Positions 27,032 to 36,189 of a stretch of 64,000 nucleotides of DNA are shown in pieces. The DNA comes from an uncultured Bacteroidales bacterium (GTDB lineage Bacteria > Bacteroidota > Bacteroidia > Bacteroidales > FEN-979). Numbering within the stretch: the first letter of the stretch is position 1; each line of letters starts with the position of its first letter. The position numbers and the translations under genes are program-made. Below the pieces are notes generated by a model. That model saw nothing but the letters and a program-made list of their open reading frames with translations. It was not told the DNA's origin and did no database searches. The stretch lies in NCBI GenBank assembly GCA_903887775.1, contig CAISRB010000028.1:62001-126000 (forward strand). The letters are read 5' to 3'.

Positions 27032-27736
27032 ATGAAAAGGGTAATACAGAACATTCTGATCGTTTCGGTTTTCTTCTTTGGCTTTTGCCCGGCCGTAAAA
27101 AGCCAGGGCGGATTTCAACGCTGGCTTCAGGAAAAACCGAAAGGATTATACAACAACACCAGTTTTGCGATTGTAAGTGAAAGAGGTAATTTATTCAGCG
27201 GTATGCAGACTTCATTCGGGTATAAATTCAATCCTCACCTGGGCCTTGGAGGAGGGATCGGTATCGAGCGGTTTTCGAATCTTCCGACTTACAGCTATTA
27301 TGAAGCCAATTTCACCTTGTTGCCGGTGTTTGCTGAGCTGAGGTATACTGTGCTGAAAACCAGGTTTTCACCGGTGATCGCTGTTCAGGGTGGATACAAG
27401 ATACTTGTTAATACTCCTTCTTCGCAAATGGATGAATGGATGACCTGGATTTACCCACCCTATGCCTGGAATTATTATTACAATTACGACATTTATCACA
27501 GGGGCGGCCCTTTCGTGACTATTGAAATCGGGGTGAATGCGAAGGTTTACAAGAGATTCGGAATATATGCTTCAGTTGATTACTCCCTATGGTCAGTCTC
27601 GGGCGACAATCATTATTGGGTTTACCAGGCTACATCGTTCGACCCGGGTCAGACGACAGCAATCGTAAATGAATATATAACAAACGTTTTTGCTTACCAG
27701 CATATCTTCCTGTTCAGGCTCGGGTTCACCTTTTAA
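27032..27736 (+). CDS. Outer-membrane beta-barrel protein
   Basis: 234 aa. Signal peptide at 1-25 (cut near VKSQG). Amphipathic strands with alternating Gly/aromatic residues (NPHLGLGGGIGIERF, YYEANFTLLPVFAELRYTVL, GGPFVTIEIGVNAKVY) and a terminal strand ending in Phe (LFRLGFTF). The pattern is typical of eight-stranded OmpA-like barrels of Bacteroidota; no specific function. Confidence 0.75.
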   Translation: MKRVIQNILIVSVFFFGFCPAVKSQGGFQRWLQEKPKGLYNNTSFAIVSERGNLFSGMQTSFGYKFNPHLGLGGGIGIERFSNLPTYSYYEANFTLLPVFAELRYTVLKTRFSPVIAVQGGYKILVNTPSSQMDEWMTWIYPPYAWNYYYNYDIYHRGGPFVTIEIGVNAKVYKRFGIYASVDYSLWSVSGDNHYWVYQATSFDPGQTTAIVNEYITNVFAYQHIFLFRLGFTF

Positions 27737-27770
27737 AACCCATCCGCCTGGGGTCAGATTAAGGATAGTT

Positions 27771-28562
27771 TCAGAAAACGCTTCTTGCAAAATTTCGTAA
27801 GGCTTTCAGCGTAATCTCCGGAGCTTCTATATAACCCATATGCCCGCAGTCGCGAAGAATAAGGCTTTCACTTATGGCAGGCAGAGAGATCATATCCCAG
27901 AGCTTCGCTACAGGTGCCTTCGCGTCTTTCAACCCAAGTATAAACAAAACAGGGAGCTTTGTGGTCTTCAGCAGCTCGGTCTGATCTTTACGAACGAGCA
28001 TTCCCTTCTGAGCTGCGATAATGCCTTCGCGCGGAATTTCCCGGGCGCACCATTTCAGGAATTCTATTTCCTTCGAGAACTTTTTTTGCACATCTTCAGG
28101 AAAAAGTCCCGGGATGAACAGGGAAACAAATCCGAAGTGATCTTTTTTCACCACTTCGATCGTTCGTCTGCGGTTCTTTTTATCTTCCGGGGTATCGGCG
28201 AAGCAGTGAGAATGAAAAAGTCCGAAGCCTTTCAGCATCCGCGGATACTTTGAAGCAAAGGCAAGGCTTACATATCCTCCCATCGAATGACCTATCATCA
28301 GGCATGTCTTCACCTGATTATGTTTCAGGACTGCGGATACCGATTCTGCGAGAAGTTCCATGGTATGGGTTTCTGCCAGGCAGTCGCTTCTTCCATGGCC
28401 CGGAAGGTCAATACAGATCACCCTGTAATTCTTTGAAAGCCGCGCAGAGAATTGCTTCCATATCCTAAGGTCTTCAGTGAATCCATGCAGAAGAACGATA
28501 GTGTCGCCCTTACCCTTTTCAGTATAATGGATTTCTTTTCTTTTAAATGTTATAAATGCCAT
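27771..28562 (-). CDS. Alpha/beta hydrolase
   Basis: 263 aa, no signal peptide. The nucleophile elbow is GHSMGGY (Ser about 93), the oxyanion segment VLLHGFTEDLRIW (about 23-35), the catalytic Asp near LGLKDAKAP and the His near RDCGHMGYIEAP. These fit the general esterase/haloperoxidase-like alpha/beta hydrolases. Convergent with the outer-membrane gene upstream; isolated on its strand. The substrate cannot be told. Confidence 0.88.
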   Translation of the reverse strand: MAFITFKRKEIHYTEKGKGDTIVLLHGFTEDLRIWKQFSARLSKNYRVICIDLPGHGRSDCLAETHTMELLAESVSAVLKHNQVKTCLMIGHSMGGYVSLAFASKYPRMLKGFGLFHSHCFADTPEDKKNRRRTIEVVKKDHFGFVSLFIPGLFPEDVQKKFSKEIEFLKWCAREIPREGIIAAQKGMLVRKDQTELLKTTKLPVLFILGLKDAKAPVAKLWDMISLPAISESLILRDCGHMGYIEAPEITLKALRNFARSVF

Positions 28563-28582
28563 CGCGTGATGTTTAATTTATG

Positions 28583-28657
28583 ATATCCGATGTGGATATT
28601 TTGGTTATGATTGCAGAGGAGCATTGCCATCCGCAGACATAAAGGTAATGCTTTTTT
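28583..28657 (+). terminator. Two hairpins, the second followed by six T, without an upstream plus-strand gene
   Basis: ATATCC/GGATAT (28583-28588 with 28594-28599) is followed by GCATTGCC (28621-28628) paired with GGTAATGC (28644-28651, one G-U) and TTTTTT (28652-28657). It reads as an intrinsic terminator on the plus strand, but the only nearby plus gene starts downstream at 28776, so it may end a short leader or small RNA. Confidence 0.45.
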
Positions 28658-28775
28658 GGAAGGAAGAGTTGTTAGCGTTATTAAAACTGACAAGGGGTTG
28701 TTCACAAAAAAATTGTTCGTGGAATAAGGTCATGCAGTTTTGATCCTATTTTTACAGGCTTGCTAATCAGTTGTC

Positions 28776-29924
28776 ATGAAATTTAAGCAGGGGATAGCCT
28801 GGGTCATCTTTTTCTTCATTTTCAGTGTGGCTGGATTTCCCCAGTATAAACCCGTAATTTCGAATTACCATTCTGAAGTTGCAAATACAGGGCAGTTTGG
28901 GTTTACCTTCGGCCCTGCCATTTACCACGGGGACCTGAACGTTGGGAACTTTAACCTGAAACGCTCAACCGGTCTTGCAGCCAGCTTGTTCGGGCAATAT
29001 TATTTTTCGGAAGCCTTTGGTTTCAGGATCTCGCTGTTCAGCGGGATATTGAATGGGGGGATTAAGACCTACGTGAAAAGCGGGAAAGAGGTGGAGGATT
29101 CCTTCACAGGGATCATACTCGAGGGGGATCTCCACATGATCATCAATTTCTCCAACCTGTTTTTCAGGCATAGTCCAAAGCGGAGATTCTTCGTATATGG
29201 GACTGTAGGGCTGGGATATGCAGGATGGTACTCCAAACTCACGAATATGGTTTACAATTATGATTCCCTGCCATATGTCAATCCCCTGTCCAATTTCAAC
29301 GCGTCTTTCGTGATTCCGGCCGGACTGGGAGTTTACTACAGGATTGGGAACAGGTTGAATGCAGGGCTGGAATATACTTACAAAACATATCTGTCTGATA
29401 AGCTTGACAACGAGGTGCCGGCCGGCTATCCTTACGATGTGGTTCATTACATTGCATTGAACATTTCAGTCAACCTCGGGACAGGGCAGGCGAAACAAAA
29501 ACCCCGCGTCAGCAATGAGCTGCAGCCTATGGAGTATTCTGTATCATACCCGGTAAGTCCCAGGGTCTATTCACCTCCTCCTCCTGAAGTTAAACCTGTG
29601 CAAGAAGATATTCCCAGGATAGAGTATTATGAAGAAAAACCAATCCCGAAGATCATCCCGAAGGCAAGGGGAAGGTTCTGCTATTCAGTGCAGATCTGTG
29701 CCTTTGACCAGCACAGATATTCGACCGGATGGATTAGAAAACATTATCATATTTCCGAAGAGGTCAGGCTGGAAAAGGAGGGCAAAATGGAAAGGTTTAT
29801 GGTTGGCCGGTGTAACAATGAGGAATGTGCAAGAGCGTTATTAGAGAAAATGAAAACGCATGGGATACCCGATGCTTTTATTGTAACCTATCAGAGTGGC
29901 AGGCGGTATAATTTTTTTAAATAA
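28776..29924 (+). CDS. Outer-membrane barrel with C-terminal SPOR-like domain
   Basis: 382 aa. Signal peptide at 1-22. Residues 30-235 form a beta-barrel (QFGFTFGPAIYHGDLN, VYYRIGNRLNAGLEYTYKTYLSD). A Pro/Val-rich linker follows (240-295), and the last 80 residues look like a SPOR peptidoglycan-binding domain (FCYSVQICAFDQ, FMVGRCNNEECARALLEKMKTHGIPDAFIV). This would tie the outer membrane to the cell wall, an OmpA-like job with a different binding module. The SPOR call is by pattern. Confidence 0.75.
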   Translation: MKFKQGIAWVIFFFIFSVAGFPQYKPVISNYHSEVANTGQFGFTFGPAIYHGDLNVGNFNLKRSTGLAASLFGQYYFSEAFGFRISLFSGILNGGIKTYVKSGKEVEDSFTGIILEGDLHMIINFSNLFFRHSPKRRFFVYGTVGLGYAGWYSKLTNMVYNYDSLPYVNPLSNFNASFVIPAGLGVYYRIGNRLNAGLEYTYKTYLSDKLDNEVPAGYPYDVVHYIALNISVNLGTGQAKQKPRVSNELQPMEYSVSYPVSPRVYSPPPPEVKPVQEDIPRIEYYEEKPIPKIIPKARGRFCYSVQICAFDQHRYSTGWIRKHYHISEEVRLEKEGKMERFMVGRCNNEECARALLEKMKTHGIPDAFIVTYQSGRRYNFFK

Positions 29925-29956
29925 TTTGCTTTTTCGATAAGGGTTACCTATATTTG
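29925..29956 (+). promoter_or_regulatory. Promoter of the 29999 lipoprotein
   Basis: TTTG (29925-29928), exactly 20 bases, TATATTTG (29949-29956). A textbook Bacteroidota promoter, starting one base after the stop codon of the previous gene. Confidence 0.8.
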
Positions 29957-29998
29957 ACCCAACATAGTTAAACTGTATAAATCTAAAAAAATAATCAT

Positions 29999-30556
29999 AT
30001 GAAAACACGCCCGTATTTTTTACTTTTTCTTTTATTTGTTGCTCCACTGACTTTTCTGTCTTCCTGCAATAAAATAAAGGAACTTACTGCTGTACCTGTA
30101 ACGATGAACCTGCCACGGCAGCATTTCACATATTCCCCGACCCTGTTAAAATCGAATGAGGTTATCCTGTATGCTGCGAAGATTACCATAAACCTCGACA
30201 GTTTGCTGAGTGCCAACGGCTTATCATCATCAACAATCCCCACCGCCACTTTTACCAATATTGCCGTAACGATGGAAAGACCGGCTGATTCAACTTTCCA
30301 TTGGCTTTCATCAATGCGGGCCACGGTTGCCGACAACCAGGCCTTTAATCCGGAGTACACGGTTGGAAGTGTGATCAACACGAATCCGCTTGCAAAGACT
30401 GTTATTGTCACTTTGAACGATGTGAATATCCGGCCTTACCTTTCACAGACAGGCTTTTATTTAAGGATTTACGCTGTGTTGAACGGACCGCTGCCTGCCT
30501 TAACGGTTGGCATGTTCCTCGACGGAACCATATTATTAACCATTCAACCTGTATAG
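29999..30556 (+). CDS. Lipoprotein of unknown function
   Basis: 185 aa. Lipoprotein signal with lipobox LSSC (Cys23) and charged residues after it (NKIKE). The rest is beta-rich (VTMNLPRQHFTYSP, NPLAKTVIVTLNDVNIRPYL), ending in hydrophobic strands. Own promoter and own terminator, so a single-gene transcript. Not recognised. Confidence 0.7.
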   Translation: MKTRPYFLLFLLFVAPLTFLSSCNKIKELTAVPVTMNLPRQHFTYSPTLLKSNEVILYAAKITINLDSLLSANGLSSSTIPTATFTNIAVTMERPADSTFHWLSSMRATVADNQAFNPEYTVGSVINTNPLAKTVIVTLNDVNIRPYLSQTGFYLRIYAVLNGPLPALTVGMFLDGTILLTIQPV

Positions 30557-30573
30557 GGAATCCCCGGATTTAT

Positions 30574-30608
30574 AAAAAGGCTGCAGGGAAAAACCCTGCA
30601 GCCTTTTT
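30574..30608. terminator. Intrinsic terminator after the 29999 lipoprotein
   Basis: GGCTGCAGGG (30579-30588), A5 loop, CCCTGCAGCC (30594-30603), with A5 before and T5 after. Ten perfect base pairs. Confidence 0.92.
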
Positions 30609-30610
30609 GC

Positions 30611-30644
30611 TTTGTTGATTTTGGGTTTCCATTTTGTATCTTTG
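30611..30644 (+). promoter_or_regulatory. Promoter of the URO-D-like gene
   Basis: TTTG (30611-30614), 22 bases, TATCTTTG (30637-30644). The -7 box is exact and the spacing slightly long. It places the transcript start after the longer candidate start at 30634, so it fixes translation at ATG 30664. Confidence 0.6.
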
Positions 30645-30663
30645 TTTACTAATTTACGACAGA

Positions 30664-31701
30664 ATGACTTCACTGGAAAGGGTCCTGAAAACTATGAGTC
30701 ACCAGGAGCCGGACCGTGTTCCCCTGTTTCTCCTGCATACCATGCATGGTGCAAAAGAGCTTGGGCTCAGCATCGAGGAATATTTCTCAAAATCCCAATA
30801 TGTAATTGAAGGCCAGCTCAGGCTGGGCCAGAAGTACCAGAACGACTGCATTTATACGTTCTTCTATGGGGCGATAGAGTCCGAGGCTTTCGGGGGTGAG
30901 GTTGTTTGGGCAGAGGATGGTCCGCCCGTTTCGGGTGAGCCCTTTATACGCAATTTTGAACAGATAAATCAGCTCAACGTTCCGGATATAACATCAAGCA
31001 AAGCGCTCAGGAAGGTATTCCAGGCAACAGAAGTGTTAGGCAAGGAAGTTGGGCATCATATCCCGATCATCGGTGCGGTGATGTCGCCTTTCTCATTACC
31101 GGTAATGCAGTTGGGTCATGATAAATACCTCGAATTAATTCAATCGAGGCCTGATCTTTTTAATCGCCTGATCAAAGTGAACCAGGAATTCTGTGTGAAT
31201 TATGCGAATAAACAACTGGAAGCCGGAGCCACTGCAATCAGCTTTTTCGATCCCTTATCTTCGTCGGGTATGGTTCCTCCGGAAACATACTTTAAAACCG
31301 GGTTCCAGGTCGCGAAGCAAACTATTTCGATGATCAAAGGGCCTGTTATCACCCGTTTTGCTACCGGGCAGATACTGGACTTTATCAATGATATTGCAGA
31401 AACAGGTACCATAATTGCAGGGGCCGGGGCCCTGGAAGATATTGGTATTATCAAATCTGAATGCAAAGGTAAATTCACGCTGTTGGGTAATATGAACGGA
31501 AACGAAATGCCGGGCTGGGACCATAAAAAAACATTACAAACCGTTAAAGAAATTATTAGGAAAGCTTCTCCGGGCGGAGGTTTTATATTATCAGACGATC
31601 ATGGAGAGATCCCTTTCCATGTAAGTGATGAAACTCTGATGACCATCTCTGAGGCCGTTCAAACTTACGGGTATTACCCGATAACGTTATCAGAAAGCTA
31701 A
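30664..31701 (+). CDS. Uroporphyrinogen decarboxylase/MtaA-family protein lacking the usual zinc ligands
   Basis: 345 aa from ATG 30664 (MTSLERVLKTM, the canonical family start). Members such as MtaA/MtbA move methyl groups between corrinoid proteins and thiols using a zinc held by H-x-C and a later Cys. Here the expected HxCG segment reads VITRFATGQ and the later TGC segment reads LSDDHGEIPFH, so none of the Cys ligands is there; the barrel framework (GATAISFFDPL, GGGFIL, AVQTYGYYP) is intact. Not haem-type UroD: no heme genes nearby. No corrinoid protein is adjacent. Role unknown; perhaps a different metal or none. Confidence 0.8.
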   Translation: MTSLERVLKTMSHQEPDRVPLFLLHTMHGAKELGLSIEEYFSKSQYVIEGQLRLGQKYQNDCIYTFFYGAIESEAFGGEVVWAEDGPPVSGEPFIRNFEQINQLNVPDITSSKALRKVFQATEVLGKEVGHHIPIIGAVMSPFSLPVMQLGHDKYLELIQSRPDLFNRLIKVNQEFCVNYANKQLEAGATAISFFDPLSSSGMVPPETYFKTGFQVAKQTISMIKGPVITRFATGQILDFINDIAETGTIIAGAGALEDIGIIKSECKGKFTLLGNMNGNEMPGWDHKKTLQTVKEIIRKASPGGGFILSDDHGEIPFHVSDETLMTISEAVQTYGYYPITLSES

Positions 31702-31768
31702 ATCCCTTTGTATTGAAATGCCGGATTCCCGGGAAATTCCGATCTTTGGCAAACTCAAACCTTATTCT

Positions 31769-33814
31769 ATGAAAAAGATTTTCTTCCTGATGGCTTTTCC
31801 GGCCATGCTGTCAATTGTCATTTCATGCAAATCAGGTAAAACCAAAGACCAGGGGGTTGACCCTTTGGTATCCCATATTGATTCGACCGTGAAAGCAGGC
31901 GATGATTTTTTCCTGTTTGCGAACGGCAAATGGTTTAAGGCAAACCCGATCCCTAGAAGTGAGCAGGCCAACGGCCTCTGGCAGCTTATTCAGGATACAA
32001 TCAATGCACAGGTACGGAACATATGTGAATCCTCGGCGGCAATAAAAGATCCTTCAAAAGGAAGCAACAAGCAGAAGATTGGCGACTTCTTCTATACCGG
32101 AATGGACAGTGTGAAACTGAACAGCAGGGGTCTTTCCGACCTGAAAGAAGATCTTGCCCGAATTGATGCGATCAGGGATGTGAAAGGAATTGTAAAAGAG
32201 GCAGTGTATATTCATTCTGTTGCCGGCTCTCCGCTTTTCCGCTTTTATGTTGTGCAGGACGACAGGATCAGTAGCAAGTACGCGATCTTTATCGGACAGG
32301 GTGGATTAAGCCTGCCCGATCGCAGCTTCTATTTTGACAAAGATCCCAGGGCTGTGATGATACGCGGGAAATTCACAGAACATCTCACTAACATGTACAG
32401 GGTCATGGGATACTCTGAAGCCGGCGCCAAACTTGCAGGAGAACATACGATGAAGCTGGAAACCGCCCTGGCCAAGGCATCCCGTAAGCGCGAAGACACT
32501 CGTGACCCCCTGAAGAATTACAACAAAATCACCCTGCCAAAATTGAAAGCCACTATGCCGAATTTTGACTGGGACTTGTTTACTCAAAGTGCGGGTCTGA
32601 AAAATGTAGATACTGTTATTGTAGGCCAGCCAGAATTCCTGGCTGCTGAAAACGGATACCTGAAATCCATTCCATTGGATGACTGGAAAAACTATCTTAA
32701 ATTTCAAGTTATCCGCAGCCTTTCACGTTACCTGGATGACAGGACCTTCCTCGAATCGTTCAGCTTTTATTCGACGGTACTGCGGGGCGTGAAAGAACCA
32801 AAACCCAGGTGGAAAAGGGTTGTTGAGCAAACCGATCAATCTCTCGGAGAACTCATCGGACAGGTCTATGTGAATGAATATCTGCCGAAAGGCACAAAAG
32901 AAAAACTCCAGGAGATAGGTAAAGCTATCATCACCGTTTATGCAGAAAGAATAAAGAACCTTGACTGGATGAGTCCTGTAACGAAAGAAAAAGCACTCAA
33001 AAAACTCGGAACGGTTATCATCAAGGTCGGGTACCCCGACAAATGGAAGGATATGAGTTCCCTGCAGGTTGACCGCAGCTCCTATGTAAAGAACGCTATG
33101 AATGCCAACAAATGGGAGTTTGCCTACAATATCTCGAAATTCGGAAAGCCGGTTGACCGCAGCGAGTGGGGTATGGAACCCCAAACCTACAATGCATATT
33201 ACAATCCTTCGAACAACGAGATCGTGATCCCCGGCTGCAATATCATCGTTCCCGGTTATGAACGGATTCTGGCAGATGATGCCCTGCTTTATTCAATCAT
33301 CGGGGGCTCAACATTCGGCCATGAGATAACGCATGGTTTTGATGACCAGGGTTGCAAGTATAATGAATTTGGGAACCTGCATAACTGGTGGACAAAGGAT
33401 GACAGCGCCAAATTCTTTACAAGGACCAAACTGATCGTAAAGCAGTTCAACCAGTATATTGCTGTTGACAGCCTGCACATCAACGGCGAGCTGACCCAGG
33501 GCGAGAACATTGCCGACCTGGCGGGTGTGATCATGGGTTATGAAGCTTTTAAAAAGACTGCCCAGTTTAAAAACAATGAATTGATTGCCGGCCTGAGCCC
33601 CGACCAGAGGTATTTCCTGGGATATGGCCTGGCCTGGATGATCAATACCCGGCCGGAGGCTATTGCAAACCAGGTGAGAAGTGATGAACATTCACCGGCT
33701 AAATTCAGGGTTATCGGCCCGCTTTCGGATATTCCCGAGTTTTACTCAACATTCAATGTAAAACAGGGTGATGCCATGTGGAGGCCCGACAGCCTGAGGG
33801 TGAAAATCTGGTAA
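31769..33814 (+). CDS. pepO: M13-family (neprilysin-like) zinc metallopeptidase, lipoprotein
   Basis: 681 aa from ATG 31769, chosen over 31718 because it yields a lipoprotein signal (MKKIFFLMAFPAMLSIVISC). It cleaves oligopeptides in the periplasm or at the outer membrane. Zinc motif GHEITHGFDDQG (His518, Glu519, His522) and third ligand in GENIADLAG (Glu579); NAYYNPSNNEIVIP and the C-terminal MWRPDSLRVKIW are the family's usual ends. Full length. It stands alone, 67 bases after the URO-D-like gene. Confidence 0.93.
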   Translation: MKKIFFLMAFPAMLSIVISCKSGKTKDQGVDPLVSHIDSTVKAGDDFFLFANGKWFKANPIPRSEQANGLWQLIQDTINAQVRNICESSAAIKDPSKGSNKQKIGDFFYTGMDSVKLNSRGLSDLKEDLARIDAIRDVKGIVKEAVYIHSVAGSPLFRFYVVQDDRISSKYAIFIGQGGLSLPDRSFYFDKDPRAVMIRGKFTEHLTNMYRVMGYSEAGAKLAGEHTMKLETALAKASRKREDTRDPLKNYNKITLPKLKATMPNFDWDLFTQSAGLKNVDTVIVGQPEFLAAENGYLKSIPLDDWKNYLKFQVIRSLSRYLDDRTFLESFSFYSTVLRGVKEPKPRWKRVVEQTDQSLGELIGQVYVNEYLPKGTKEKLQEIGKAIITVYAERIKNLDWMSPVTKEKALKKLGTVIIKVGYPDKWKDMSSLQVDRSSYVKNAMNANKWEFAYNISKFGKPVDRSEWGMEPQTYNAYYNPSNNEIVIPGCNIIVPGYERILADDALLYSIIGGSTFGHEITHGFDDQGCKYNEFGNLHNWWTKDDSAKFFTRTKLIVKQFNQYIAVDSLHINGELTQGENIADLAGVIMGYEAFKKTAQFKNNELIAGLSPDQRYFLGYGLAWMINTRPEAIANQVRSDEHSPAKFRVIGPLSDIPEFYSTFNVKQGDAMWRPDSLRVKIW

Positions 33815-33850
33815 GGCAGGCATCCTGTACATAATTTAGATTTATTTCGT

Positions 33851-33858
33851 TATTTTTG
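33851..33858 (+). promoter_or_regulatory. -7 box upstream of the 33910 methyltransferase
   Basis: TATTTTTG, exact TAnnTTTG, 51 bases before the ATG. No TTTG at the expected upstream place. Confidence 0.45.
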
Positions 33859-33909
33859 GCGCGGGTAAATTTTATCCATTCAGCCGGATCATAAATTAAT
33901 TCTTACTCG

Positions 33910-34860
33910 ATGCCAGCATCAGGAACACAGAGAGGAGGATCATCCGCAAAACTTACTTCTTATTTTTTTGACCTGCTTAATCCCGCCAGGATTTTTCGTG
34001 CAGTGCAATTCCACCGTAAACAGAAAAAATATTGTAAAGTCAGTCATGACCAGGAATTAAGGCTTTATTCCGAGATGCTTTCAAATGACATGCTCCATTA
34101 TGGCTATTTCGCGAATGCCGGTATTGAGCCGGAGAACTTGTCTTTTCATGACATGGAAACTGCACAACTTGACTATGCCGAAAAACTCATTTCTCATTTA
34201 CAGGATAAAACGCTGGCAGTTCTGGATATTGGATGCGGGATTGGTGGTATTGCCAATCTGATCTGTCAGAAAGGATTTACTGTGGATGTTCTCTCTCCGA
34301 ATGTCAATCAGATAACGTATATAAAAAACAAGTATCCGGGTTTAACCGGTTACAATGTCAGGTTTGAAGCTTTTCATTCCGACAAAAAATACGGGAGCCT
34401 GCTGAATGCCGAATCATTTCAATACATCGATATGAAAAAGGCGTTCGAGAAGGCCGGCGAGATCATTACTCCTGAAGGCAGGTGGATCATAGCAGATTAT
34501 TTCCCGATAAAAGACAGTGGTGATAAAAAGCCTCAGAAAAAGTTTGAGGATTTAGAGAAGCTGGCAGCCGGGTATGGCTGGAAGATCATTTACCAGGAGG
34601 ATATTACATACCATGTCCTGCCAACTCTGAAATTTGTAAATATGTATGTCACACGCATCGTAAACCCACTTATATCCTATCTGGAGAACAAACTTTTAAT
34701 TAAACTTGCCTGGCTGCATCATCTTACTCACGAAATCAGGGAAAAACTTTCATTAAAGCTGAATAAAGAATTTTCAAAACTTGACGTTGAGGCGTTTGTT
34801 GCTGAGAAAAAGTACATGATTGTTGTTCTTGAGAAACAGTTGGTCAAAGAGAATAAATAG
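33910..34860 (+). CDS. Class I SAM-dependent methyltransferase
   Basis: 316 aa. An N-terminal region with DMLHYGYF leads to motif I LAVLDIGCGIGGIANLI (about 101-117), VDVLSPNVNQITYIKNKYP for the ribose-binding acidic strand, ESFQYIDMKKAFEKAGEIITPEGRWIIADYF for the later motifs. The layout recalls the sarcosine/tocopherol/mycolate-type small-molecule methyltransferases. Substrate unknown; monocistronic by appearance. Confidence 0.85.
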   Translation: MPASGTQRGGSSAKLTSYFFDLLNPARIFRAVQFHRKQKKYCKVSHDQELRLYSEMLSNDMLHYGYFANAGIEPENLSFHDMETAQLDYAEKLISHLQDKTLAVLDIGCGIGGIANLICQKGFTVDVLSPNVNQITYIKNKYPGLTGYNVRFEAFHSDKKYGSLLNAESFQYIDMKKAFEKAGEIITPEGRWIIADYFPIKDSGDKKPQKKFEDLEKLAAGYGWKIIYQEDITYHVLPTLKFVNMYVTRIVNPLISYLENKLLIKLAWLHHLTHEIREKLSLKLNKEFSKLDVEAFVAEKKYMIVVLEKQLVKENK

Positions 34861-34923
34861 CTTCCTTTTAATTTTCATTTCACATCTTTTTTCTCTATCA
34901 TTGTAACTAAAGAAAGAAATACG

Positions 34924-36180
34924 ATGGAACGGACAATCAGATTCAGGCGGTTTTATTGCCTTGCGTTACTTCTGCTTTTTTATAGTACAAGCAAAGCTCA
35001 ATATGTAAACCAATGGAGGGGCCCTGAACGGAGGGGCGTCTACCATGAAGCTCATTTACAGAATTTCTGGCCGCCCGAAGGACCCGTCCTGGCCTGGGCC
35101 AACGAGGAAATCGGGAACGGATACGGATCGCCTTCGTTTTATGAAAACAAGATCCTGATCTGCGGAGAGATCGACTCCACGGCTTATCTGTTCGCACTGG
35201 ACGAGGCTGGAAAAATACTTTGGAAAACTGCTTTTGGCAGGGAATGGACGAAGAGCTACCAGGGTTCCCGGATGACCCCGACCATTCATGAAGGAATGAT
35301 CTATGTAAGTTCGGGTATGGGGAACCTGGCATGTGTCGAACTGAAAACAGGCAAACTGAGCTGGATGGTCAACCAGAACGATCTTCATGGAGTATTCCCC
35401 AGGTATGGATATTCCGAATCACCTCTTATCGAAGGGGATATGGTTTTTTTCATGCCGGGTGGAAAGGACACGAATGTAGTTGCCTTAAACCGCTTAACCG
35501 GGAAGATCATCTGGATATGCAAAGGCCGGGGTGAAAGGCCTGGTTATAATTCACCATTGCTTGTAAGATACGGGGATCGATCGATACTGGTCGTTTTTTC
35601 GGCTTATTCCCTGTTGGGGATAGATGCAAAAACCGGGAAACTTCTATGGGTTCATGAACAGGTAAACACACCCCTTGCAGACAGGAAACCTGGTAACGGC
35701 GATACCCACAGCAATACGGTATGGTATGAGGACGGAGTAATATATTATATAGCAGGAGATGGCAACGGCGCTGTAAAACTCGCCCTAGAGGACAAAGGCA
35801 GCAGTGTTCGCCAGGTATGGAGAAATCCTACGGTCGATAATTACATGGGCGGTTTCATTATCTCGGGGGAAAAGATCTATACCTGCTCCGACAGCCGCAA
35901 GTCCCTGCTTTGCCTGGATTCCAAAACCGGTAATATCATCGATTCACTGAAGTGCGGAACAGGTGTTGTAATTTCCGATGGAAAGATGCTGTATTATTAC
36001 AATCAGAAAGGGGATATTCAACTGATCAATCCCGATAAGGGAAAGATGAATATCATAAGCTATTTCAGGATACCAAAAGGCAGCAAGGAACATTTTTCCC
36101 ATCCTGTAATTGAGCGGGGGAAACTGTATGTAAGGCATGGCAAGGCGCTGATGGATTTCAATATTGCAAAAGCAGAGTAA
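34924..36180 (+). CDS. Secreted PQQ-type beta-propeller protein
   Basis: 418 aa. Signal peptide at 1-25 (cut near SKAQ). Repeated outer-strand motifs such as LFALDEAGKILWKTAFG, ELKTGKLSWM, LNRLTGKIIW, DAKTGKLLWVHEQ and LDSKTGNIIDSL are the PQQ/quinoprotein-like propeller repeat (about seven to eight blades). No dehydrogenase active-site residues can be assigned, so it is probably a binding or scaffold propeller like the outer-membrane assembly BamB group rather than an enzyme. Confidence 0.8.
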   Translation: MERTIRFRRFYCLALLLLFYSTSKAQYVNQWRGPERRGVYHEAHLQNFWPPEGPVLAWANEEIGNGYGSPSFYENKILICGEIDSTAYLFALDEAGKILWKTAFGREWTKSYQGSRMTPTIHEGMIYVSSGMGNLACVELKTGKLSWMVNQNDLHGVFPRYGYSESPLIEGDMVFFMPGGKDTNVVALNRLTGKIIWICKGRGERPGYNSPLLVRYGDRSILVVFSAYSLLGIDAKTGKLLWVHEQVNTPLADRKPGNGDTHSNTVWYEDGVIYYIAGDGNGAVKLALEDKGSSVRQVWRNPTVDNYMGGFIISGEKIYTCSDSRKSLLCLDSKTGNIIDSLKCGTGVVISDGKMLYYYNQKGDIQLINPDKGKMNIISYFRIPKGSKEHFSHPVIERGKLYVRHGKALMDFNIAKAE

Positions 36181-36189
36181 GGTTGCTGA

